Below are positions 43,010 through 49,978 of a stretch of 64,000 nucleotides of DNA, piece after piece; position 1 is the stretch's first letter; each line of letters begins with the position of its first letter. The translations under genes were made by a program, and so were the position numbers. Source of the stretch: Salinibacter grassmerensis (lineage in GTDB: Bacteria > Bacteroidota > Rhodothermia > Rhodothermales > Salinibacteraceae); NCBI RefSeq assembly GCF_947077765.1, contig NZ_CAMTTF010000010.1, positions 1-64,000 of the forward strand, given 5' to 3'. The notes beneath the pieces are model-generated. The model did not search any database and was not told the origin of the DNA. It saw only the letters and a list, made by a program, of their open reading frames with translations.

Positions 43010-43587
43010 CGGTTTTGGGTGTAGTCATGAAGTGCTTCAAGTAGAGGCGCTTGCTCTCGATATGCATCTATCAGCACTCGGGTCGCTTCTTCAGGAAGGT
43101 CGAGTAGAGACGGTAGTTCGTCGAGTCCGGAAGAAGGAACGTCGTCGCTGCCACCAATCTCAAGAGGAAGGACGGGTAGTAGTAGTTTTGCAATATCATT
43201 TTTATGCGACAGGTCTTCACCCGTGGCGACGAGTTTTCGAAGGCGAGAGGTGTCGTAGCGGATACGAGTTAGGGCTTCACGCTGCTCGTCTTCGGGGAGT
43301 CCACTGGTCATAAGCACGAGGTATCCATCCGAAGATTTTGCTTCACCACGGCCAAAGTGCTCGGAAATTTTGCTGCTCAGTGCATCCTGATCGTGGGGCC
43401 AATCGTGGATGAGTTCGTCGCAAGTGGAGTACAGTACGGCACCGACAATGCTATACTCGTCCTCAAAGACAAACGCAGAGCGGTCTTTCGTCCCCCACTC
43501 GCTCGGGGTTTCGCCGCGTTCAAAGCCGTTCTCGTGGAGCACTTCACGGACGCCGGCCAAAACCTGAGTGTCTTTAAGGGAAGTCAT
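43006..43587 (-). CDS. Putative middle component of the ABC-3C-like system
   Basis: 193 residues, no known catalytic motif. Features are a beta-rich region (SAFVFEDEYSIVGAVLYSTC, DGYLVLMTSGLPEDEQREAL), then ALTRIRYDTSRLRKLVATGE and a helical C-terminus (PEEATRVLIDAYREQAPLLE). The YDT-R-x-R-K pattern after a strand recalls middle components of ABC-3C systems, as predicted by comparative genomics. It is placed between SIR2 and SMC genes and overlaps the ATPase start by 4 bp, so it is translated with it. I infer an adaptor role; no function can be read directly. Confidence 0.65.
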   Translation of the reverse strand: MTSLKDTQVLAGVREVLHENGFERGETPSEWGTKDRSAFVFEDEYSIVGAVLYSTCDELIHDWPHDQDALSSKISEHFGRGEAKSSDGYLVLMTSGLPEDEQREALTRIRYDTSRLRKLVATGEDLSHKNDIAKLLLPVLPLEIGGSDDVPSSGLDELPSLLDLPEEATRVLIDAYREQAPLLEALHDYTQNR

Positions 43588-43649
43588 GATAAAGGTAAGC
43601 CATAGGTAAGAGTGGATCGCTGAATGTATAGCTTTAACGTATCAGACCA

Positions 43650-45128
43650 TCAGGAATCGATCTCGAATACAGAATCGAGTTCATCTGTTTTCTCTTGAAG
43701 GTTGTGCGTGTCGACTCGTGTGGGGTACGGAGTGGAATCTGAGATGCTCTGTCTATCTTTTGAGGCATCAGGGTTGGTCAGATCAGAAGGGGGCGCAATA
43801 TTCTGCGGATCTCCGTCTAATCCCCGCCCAAGCACGCAAGTAGCCTGGTTTACTGATTCAATCGCTGAGGTCGAGGTAGAAGTGAGTTTGGAATCCACGT
43901 GCGACCATCCCCTATCCCCGCGACCGTGAAACAGACGAGCGACGACGGACCGAGGATTGCCAGATCTACTGAATTCTACAGACCCATCTGATGGACGAAA
44001 GACTACCTGATCAAAATCGTATCGTCGTGCGACGAAGTCCACGGCCAGGAGGAGCCGTCCGACCCAGCGAGCAACCAAGTTCTGGTTGTGAGGTGTGTAT
44101 TTCTCCGACATCAGGAACCAGTGAGCACGTAATCTTCCTAGATCAAGAAAAGAGGTTGAACCTGAATGGAGGTACGACTTGATTCTTTCCTCGAGGTCGG
44201 TTTGCTCCTCAGGATCCATAGCGTCGAAGAGTGCTCTCTCATCATTCCAAGCCATGTCTGCGCACTCGTTACATAGATCGCGAACTTGTCGGATCAGGGC
44301 ACGCTTTCCCGCCTTCCTCATGAACGCGTTCCATCCACACGAAACGTACTGGCCCTCTTGAATGCCTATCGCATCCGCTAACGGGGCTTTTTCCAATTCG
44401 CCATCCTCATTCTCCTGCTCGTATGGGCTGGGATCGACCTGGTAAAACGTCGAAGCGGAGCTGAACGTGTTGTGTAACTTCTTTGCCGTCTCAGTAAGCA
44501 CCTTCACAGGAGTGCCTAATCCAGCAAACACGGTTGACGAACGGATCAGTTGAGACTGGACAATAGCCTCTCCCCACGTTTCTTGCCAATTATTGAGCTG
44601 ACCGGTCCGCATGACCAAGTCGTTGGGATTGTCCGCGTCTGCCTTTCCGTGGAGGTACACGAGGTTGATATCCCCAAAGTCGGACTGCGTACTCACACTG
44701 CGAATCTCACTTACTTCCTGACCACTGACGTCACCGAGTGCCTGTGACATCGCATCATCGTAATTGAGGGTGATGACACAAGAGATAATGCCTTCCCGCA
44801 TCATTGCTGCAGCAATCTGATGCCCTTCGTTGGCATCGACGTGCAAAAACCGTTGACGGATGTGCCCAACAATCGGCTCCAGACCCCCCGTTACTTGAGA
44901 TACAGCTTCTGCCACCTCAGAAAGATCTGAAGGGTCATCGCAGAAGTCTTCTTCCAAGTAACCATCATCCACCAACTCTTGGTAGACACGCTGTGATACT
45001 GCTTTCGACAGGGGAAGGTCAGTTCGGCCATCGAAAGAACACCCCGCTCCCAAGATGAGAGTGATAGAGTGACCACCGTGGTCAGCGAAGTCTTGATTTA
45101 AGGGGGGAGGAAGGGAAACGTCGTTCAT
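43650..45128 (-). CDS. SIR2-like NADase, probable effector
   Basis: 492 residues. SITLILGAGCSFDGR carries the GAG NAD-binding loop (27-31), VITLNYDDAM (118-127) the TxNYD motif and LVYLHGKAD (157-165) the catalytic His; these mark the SIR2 fold used as an NAD-depleting effector in many antiphage systems. The remaining ~260 residues are helical with acidic linkers and could be a system-specific C-terminal domain (for example an ABC-3C CTD). It is the first gene of the three-gene module, 233 bp downstream of hsdM on the same strand. No deacetylase zinc site (CxxC pair) is visible, which favours NADase over deacetylase. Confidence 0.85.
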   Translation of the reverse strand: MNDVSLPPPLNQDFADHGGHSITLILGAGCSFDGRTDLPLSKAVSQRVYQELVDDGYLEEDFCDDPSDLSEVAEAVSQVTGGLEPIVGHIRQRFLHVDANEGHQIAAAMMREGIISCVITLNYDDAMSQALGDVSGQEVSEIRSVSTQSDFGDINLVYLHGKADADNPNDLVMRTGQLNNWQETWGEAIVQSQLIRSSTVFAGLGTPVKVLTETAKKLHNTFSSASTFYQVDPSPYEQENEDGELEKAPLADAIGIQEGQYVSCGWNAFMRKAGKRALIRQVRDLCNECADMAWNDERALFDAMDPEEQTDLEERIKSYLHSGSTSFLDLGRLRAHWFLMSEKYTPHNQNLVARWVGRLLLAVDFVARRYDFDQVVFRPSDGSVEFSRSGNPRSVVARLFHGRGDRGWSHVDSKLTSTSTSAIESVNQATCVLGRGLDGDPQNIAPPSDLTNPDASKDRQSISDSTPYPTRVDTHNLQEKTDELDSVFEIDS

Positions 45129-45361
45129 GAAGGTAGTCTGAGTTGAGCTTACCAGTTAGTATCAGATGGAAGGGGGCCTGCTCTGATGGAAGAAGAACTC
45201 ATCATCGATCGTCAAAAAATCGGCCCTGTGAGCCGCGACTAAGTCCTAACTGTTATCCGGTCAGGCCTCGACTCCCCCTAGATTTGCCTTTACCTATCGG
45301 TGGAAGAGCGTTTGGAGACCTCCTACCTTCGCACGACCAGAAACTACCTAGGCTCGTCAAA

Positions 45362-46867
45362 TCAAATCTCTGATCCGACGGTGGACTCTTCCAGTTCTTC
45401 CTGGACCCCTCGAAACTGCTCTAGCGCCGCCCCGAGGTTCTCGACGATGTCGCTGGCCAGCACATCGGGCTCCGGGAGGTTCTCGGTGTCCTCCAGGCTA
45501 TCGTCCTTAAGCCAGAAGATGTCAAGGTTCGTCTTGTCCCGCTCGATGAGTTCGTCGTACTCGTAGGCCTTGAACCGTTCGGTCTCTTCCCGGTCACGGC
45601 GGTTCTCCGGGTTGTAGCACTCCAGAAAGTCGGTCAGGTCCTCATACGTCATCGGGTCCCGCTTCAGGGTAAAGTGCTTGTTGGTCCGGAGGTCGTAGAT
45701 CCAGAGCGTCTCCGTCCAAGGGGTCGTGCTGGCGGGTTTCCGGTCGAAGAAAAGGACGTTGGCCTTCACCCCCTGGGCGTAGAAGATGCCCGTGGGCAGC
45801 CGCAGGAGCGTGTGCACGTCGTACTGGTTCAGAAGCCGCTTTCGGACCGTTTCTCCAGCCCCGCCTTCAAACAGCACGTTGTCCGGGACCACGATGGCGG
45901 CGGTCCCCCCGATGGACAGCATGTTGGCGACGTGCTGGAGGAAGTTGAGCTGCTTGTTGGACGTGCTCGTCCAGAAGTCATCTCGCTCGTAGGTTAGGGT
46001 CTGCTTCTGGCTTTCCCCCTCCTCGTTGAGGACCGTGAAGCTGGCCTTCTTGCCAAACGGTGGATTCGTGAGCACAAGGTCATACCGATCGTCCGGCTGG
46101 CTCACAAGGGAATCTTCCACGACCACGGGTGGATCCTCGCTGTCGCTGATCTCCGTTGGCCCAATGCCGTGGAGGTACAGGTTCATCGTGCAGAGCCGAG
46201 CGGTGTTGTCGACGATTTCTCGGCCCTGGAAGGTTTCCTCCCGCAGGTCCTCCTTCTGATCGCGGGTGAGACTGTGGCCATCGGTGATGTGATCTTTTGC
46301 GGCCAAGAAGAACCCACCGGTTCCAGCCGCAGGGTCAGCAATCGTCTGGTCGGGCCCAGGGTCGACGGCATCGACCATCGCCTTGATCAGTGGGCGCGGA
46401 GTGAAGTACTGCCCAGCTCCGCTCTTGGTGTCCTGAGCGTTCTTCTCCAGAAGGCCCTCGTAGATGTCGCCCTTCACGTCTACGTCGAGGCCCATCCACG
46501 TCTCTTCGTCGATGTAGTCGATGAGACGGCGCAGACGGGCAGGGTTTTGAATTCGGTTCTGGGCCTTGCCGAAGATGATCCCAATCATTCCGCCCTGCGT
46601 CTGGAGCTCCTGTAGGGTACGGCGGTACTGGCTCTGCAGGGCCTCGCCCTTGAGTTTATTGCCGTCCTCATCCTTCAGAAGGCGCTCCCACCGGTATTCG
46701 TCGGGGATAGACGACTCTTTGCCGAGCTCCCGGCGCTCTTGGTCCATCTTGAGGAACAGGAGGTACGTCAATTGCTCGACGTAGTCGCCGTAGCTGACGC
46801 CATCGTCCCGAAGGACATCGCAAAAATTCCAGAGGCGTTGGACGATTTGTGGACTGTCGGCAGGCAT
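45362..46867 (-). CDS. hsdM: Type I restriction-modification methyltransferase HsdM
   Basis: 501 residues. HsdM_N helical domain (to ~140), then the AdoMet motif ADPAAGTGGFF (177-187) after the hallmark GAGQYFTPRPL (150-160), and the catalytic NPPFG (268-272) of N6-adenine methyltransferases. It ends QEELEESTVGSEI. It pairs with HsdS (specificity) and HsdR in a type I complex. Unusually it is the last hsd gene here, separated from hsdS by a 316-aa gene and a PIN gene. Confidence 0.95.
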   Translation of the reverse strand: MPADSPQIVQRLWNFCDVLRDDGVSYGDYVEQLTYLLFLKMDQERRELGKESSIPDEYRWERLLKDEDGNKLKGEALQSQYRRTLQELQTQGGMIGIIFGKAQNRIQNPARLRRLIDYIDEETWMGLDVDVKGDIYEGLLEKNAQDTKSGAGQYFTPRPLIKAMVDAVDPGPDQTIADPAAGTGGFFLAAKDHITDGHSLTRDQKEDLREETFQGREIVDNTARLCTMNLYLHGIGPTEISDSEDPPVVVEDSLVSQPDDRYDLVLTNPPFGKKASFTVLNEEGESQKQTLTYERDDFWTSTSNKQLNFLQHVANMLSIGGTAAIVVPDNVLFEGGAGETVRKRLLNQYDVHTLLRLPTGIFYAQGVKANVLFFDRKPASTTPWTETLWIYDLRTNKHFTLKRDPMTYEDLTDFLECYNPENRRDREETERFKAYEYDELIERDKTNLDIFWLKDDSLEDTENLPEPDVLASDIVENLGAALEQFRGVQEELEESTVGSEI

Positions 46868-46888
46868 CCTATGGGGGTTCCTGGTGAA

Positions 46889-47365
46889 TTAAAGATCGTA
46901 CTCAGCGTCAGGATCGACGTAAATTCGGTTGAGGAATTCGCCATCCAGGTGATCGAAGTCGTCATCAGTTGTTATCAGTGTCGCGCCCACAACGGACGCT
47001 GTTGCCGCAATCCAGACATCATTCTTTCCCATATTACGGTCGGATTCGTCCATCTCTCGACCTGGCAGTGCGTTCTGGCTATAGGCGTCAATCTCAGCGT
47101 AATGGCCAATCAGGTCGCCTGACTGGAGAGGGACAACGCTCACGCTGTCCAGTTTGTATTGGAGCTCTTCCTTCTTACGGGTCCCCCAATCGAACTGGTA
47201 CGCAAGGGAATGCAGCTCACCTTTCGTGACCGCTGAGACGAGCGCAATATTGTTGCGTTCAAGGGGAGCGTGCTGCTGGTCGATATGCCGACTATAGGAA
47301 GTGTCTCGAACGTAGCCGACAAAGACGTTGGTATCGAGGACATAGGTGTCCGAACCAGTAGACAT
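46889..47365 (-). CDS. PIN-domain protein inside the hsd operon
   Basis: 158 residues. PIN catalytic positions are present: D11 in YVLDTNVFVGYVRD, E50 in TKGELHSL, D116 in MGKNDVWIAATA and D134-136 in ITTDDDFDHL. Such proteins are Mg-dependent RNases, usually toxins. It starts 9 bp after the stop of the 316-aa gene and ends 21 bp before hsdM, so all are co-transcribed. It may be the toxin of a pair with the 316-aa protein, guarding the type I system. Alternatively it degrades transcripts upon restriction alleviation. Confidence 0.88.
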   Translation of the reverse strand: MSTGSDTYVLDTNVFVGYVRDTSYSRHIDQQHAPLERNNIALVSAVTKGELHSLAYQFDWGTRKKEELQYKLDSVSVVPLQSGDLIGHYAEIDAYSQNALPGREMDESDRNMGKNDVWIAATASVVGATLITTDDDFDHLDGEFLNRIYVDPDAEYDL

Positions 47366-47374
47366 GTAGAGGCA

Positions 47375-48325
47375 TCAGTCAAGCGCGCTGAGAATATCGT
47401 CGATGGACTCATCCCCAGGCCAAGTCCCGCGGATCTTTTTTATATCGGCTCCAGCATCGAACTGTGATAAATCGCGTTCGCTAAGCGGCTGCTTTTCGGA
47501 TGCCTCTTCCTCAATTTCAGTCCTCGATTGCTTGAAAAAATCGTCTCCGGTCTGAGCAGATCGGAGAGCACGGGCATCCACAAAACGGAGCGACCCAGCA
47601 GGAGTGAAGTGGGCTTGGCCTTGAACCGTGACTTCCTTACCCCAAAGATCACCAAGCTTTTCGGCGCCTATTTCGGTGGACTGGACCACGCCTTGGATAG
47701 TGTCACCTGTTTCCGTTTTGAGCTTGAACGAGCGTTGGCTGTATTCAATCACATCCAGTCTCCCAGAGAGCACGACAGAAAATGGAGGTGGGGTCTTCTG
47801 TTTGAGCCTTTGAGCTTGCTGGATGTGGGTGCGATTTACATCGAAGGCAACTTCCCCTGTATTTTTGTTGCGGAGTCTAAGAGTCTCACCGTTTTCGATC
47901 ACGCGTTGAAAGGACTCGATCGCAGACAGCACGCCGCTATCGTACCGGGGACTTTCACGGTCATCAGCAAATACGTCGTCCAAAGCATCCCCCAACAGGG
48001 TAAGCGCTGTCCACTCGCCGTTGGGCTTGGATCGCCAAAAGTCCTGTTGCTGTACGGCCTCCTCTGCCGTCTCTTTCAGAAGCGGGGCCCGAATTGGAAA
48101 GACGGTCGATCCTTCCTGCAGTCCTGTAACCAGGAACTGCGTGGACTCGGTCATCCAGTCCGGTTTCCGTCCCCGACGTGTACTTCTCCCCTCGACGGAT
48201 AGGCGGAGCACCCGTCCGGAAGCATCAATGATTGCGTCAAGCAGGTCACGCAGAGCCATCGCGTCGATGGTCCCTGGTTCGGCGTCCAGCCCGCGCATCT
48301 CAATGTCGTATGGGACGTGGTCCAC
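47375..48325 (-). CDS. 316-aa protein, probable antitoxin/partner of the PIN protein
   Basis: No domain recognised with certainty. The N-terminal half is helical (MALRDLLDAIIDASGRVLRL, TALTLLGDALDDVF). The middle has beta-like segments (FSVVLSGRLDVIEYSQRSFK, TIQGVVQSTEIGAEKL, GKEVTVQGQAHFTPAGSLRF). The C-terminus ends IRGTWPGDESIDDILSALD, a short motif of a kind found at the ends of toxin-binding antitoxins. With the PIN gene 9 bp downstream it suggests a toxin-antitoxin-like pair of unusual size. It could instead be a nucleic-acid binding sensor. Start ATG 48325 lies 72 bp downstream of hsdS. Confidence 0.75.
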   Translation of the reverse strand: MDHVPYDIEMRGLDAEPGTIDAMALRDLLDAIIDASGRVLRLSVEGRSTRRGRKPDWMTESTQFLVTGLQEGSTVFPIRAPLLKETAEEAVQQQDFWRSKPNGEWTALTLLGDALDDVFADDRESPRYDSGVLSAIESFQRVIENGETLRLRNKNTGEVAFDVNRTHIQQAQRLKQKTPPPFSVVLSGRLDVIEYSQRSFKLKTETGDTIQGVVQSTEIGAEKLGDLWGKEVTVQGQAHFTPAGSLRFVDARALRSAQTGDDFFKQSRTEIEEEASEKQPLSERDLSQFDAGADIKKIRGTWPGDESIDDILSALD

Positions 48326-48397
48326 GGCGACACGGGACAGAAGTGTGAGTAAAAGTGGATCTGGTCGTACCGTTGGGACAGCGGTGAGATTCGCTTT

Positions 48398-49978
48398 CTA
48401 CAAGTCCATCTCAATTTGCTTGCTTGGGTCTGCGGAGCCCATCAGATCCTCAACGTCCGAATCTCCGTCGTTTCTGGATGTATCTGACTCCTCCGACGTC
48501 GTACCGTAGACCGAAGGAGGCAGGGCACCGTCCTCATGCGGCACCAGCTGGCCGCTGAAGGCTTGCTTGAGAATACTTTGCCGGAGCCGTTCACCTCGAA
48601 CGTTTTCTCGTTCAGCGGTATCTGCGACGTCGTCAGCAACGGACAGCAGGCGCTCTGCTTCCTGTACTATCTCACGTTGCTCAGCCAGTGGAGGAAGTGG
48701 AAACGGCATCTTGCTGAATCGTCTGGAGCCAAGGTGGGCAACACTGGTTGTTTGATTAGCCACATCCGCAAAACGCCCAGTATGCATGTAACCTTGGAAA
48801 ATGAGGAGTGCGTACTGGCGGTCTAAAGATTCATATCCCCGAAATCGGATCAGTGTGTTTTGAAAACAGCAGTCAGGGGGGGTCCCTTGATACATTGCCG
48901 GGCGACCAACTAATTCAAGACTCTGTCCCTCGTTGAGGAGGATATCGCCCTCCTCAAGCTTATACTTCTTGTATGCTCGCTCGGAGAAGTGCATCTCTTT
49001 AACATCACTAGTATCGATACGCTCTTCAAAAACGTTCGCGACCCGCAGGTAGGGTACCATGTTTTCTCCGTCGTGGTATTCTGGAGCTCGTTGACGGCCC
49101 AATTGGACTTGACCCACCTGCTGCACTTGAACCCATCCCCAAGTTGAGGGGACATCGGGCAGCTCTGCTGAATCAGGCTGATCGTATGTCTTGAAGCGGC
49201 TTTTCCACCCACTTGGAGGCTCTTTACCTTTTGACTCGTATTTTTCCCATCGATACCAACTTTCCCAAAATTGTCTCCGCTCCTCCGTTATCCGCTCTAG
49301 CAACTGATCGGCAGGCTCGGAGTCGTGGGTGCGGCGCCAGTCGGCGGTAAGACGACCCTCGACGGCAGCCTGAAGGACGCTCAAGCGGTAGCGCTCCAGC
49401 TGCCGATCGGCGGTCTGGAGATCGCTCATCCCCGCGTCGAGGTTGGAGAACAGCTCTTCGATTTTATCAATGATGCGGCGTTGCTCGGAGAGAGGTGGAA
49501 TGGGGACGTCCACTTTGCCTTCTAGAAAGCCCACTCCAATGCTTGCCTGATTGACATGGTTACGGCAGTGCATTCTGAAATACCCGTCCCGAAACAGGAA
49601 CTGAAGCCAATGGGCGACCCATTTTGAGTGAACTCCGTCTGCGAGATCCCGAATCCGAGTCATGTGGTTTGAGTGCGCCCAGTCCCTATCCAAGTCAATG
49701 TGCGCTGTCTTCCCAACCAGCTTAGGACTATTGGTATTGTTGAATAGGACATCCCCAGCTCTCAAAGGAGTATACTCCTCTTCGACGTATTTTACCTTCG
49801 ACAAGTCGATCTCGCCATCCTCGGAGATGTTCATCGGACGCAGGTGGGGCACTCCCTCCCCCTCCTGATTATGATCACCGCAGGGGAAGCCCGGACTGAT
49901 TATACCTGCTATCTTCCCAAGCTTCTTTGAGGGCCAGTAATCTGGGAAGTCAAAAAGGTCTTCAGTGGTTTGACTCAT
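48398..49978 (-). CDS. hsdS: Type I specificity subunit HsdS
   Basis: 526 residues with two target-recognition domains and two conserved coiled spacers. First TRD 1-165 (YWPSKKLGKIAGIISPGF...), first spacer IPPLSEQRRIIDKIEELFSN (~165-220), second TRD ~270-440, second spacer LPPLAEQREIVQEAERLLS and QSILKQAFSGQLVPHEDGA. The C-terminus is acidic (SEESDTSRNDGDSDVEDLMG). It specifies the bipartite DNA site. Its ATG overlaps the hsdR stop by 4 bp, so translation is coupled. Confidence 0.95.
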   Translation of the reverse strand: MSQTTEDLFDFPDYWPSKKLGKIAGIISPGFPCGDHNQEGEGVPHLRPMNISEDGEIDLSKVKYVEEEYTPLRAGDVLFNNTNSPKLVGKTAHIDLDRDWAHSNHMTRIRDLADGVHSKWVAHWLQFLFRDGYFRMHCRNHVNQASIGVGFLEGKVDVPIPPLSEQRRIIDKIEELFSNLDAGMSDLQTADRQLERYRLSVLQAAVEGRLTADWRRTHDSEPADQLLERITEERRQFWESWYRWEKYESKGKEPPSGWKSRFKTYDQPDSAELPDVPSTWGWVQVQQVGQVQLGRQRAPEYHDGENMVPYLRVANVFEERIDTSDVKEMHFSERAYKKYKLEEGDILLNEGQSLELVGRPAMYQGTPPDCCFQNTLIRFRGYESLDRQYALLIFQGYMHTGRFADVANQTTSVAHLGSRRFSKMPFPLPPLAEQREIVQEAERLLSVADDVADTAERENVRGERLRQSILKQAFSGQLVPHEDGALPPSVYGTTSEESDTSRNDGDSDVEDLMGSADPSKQIEMDL

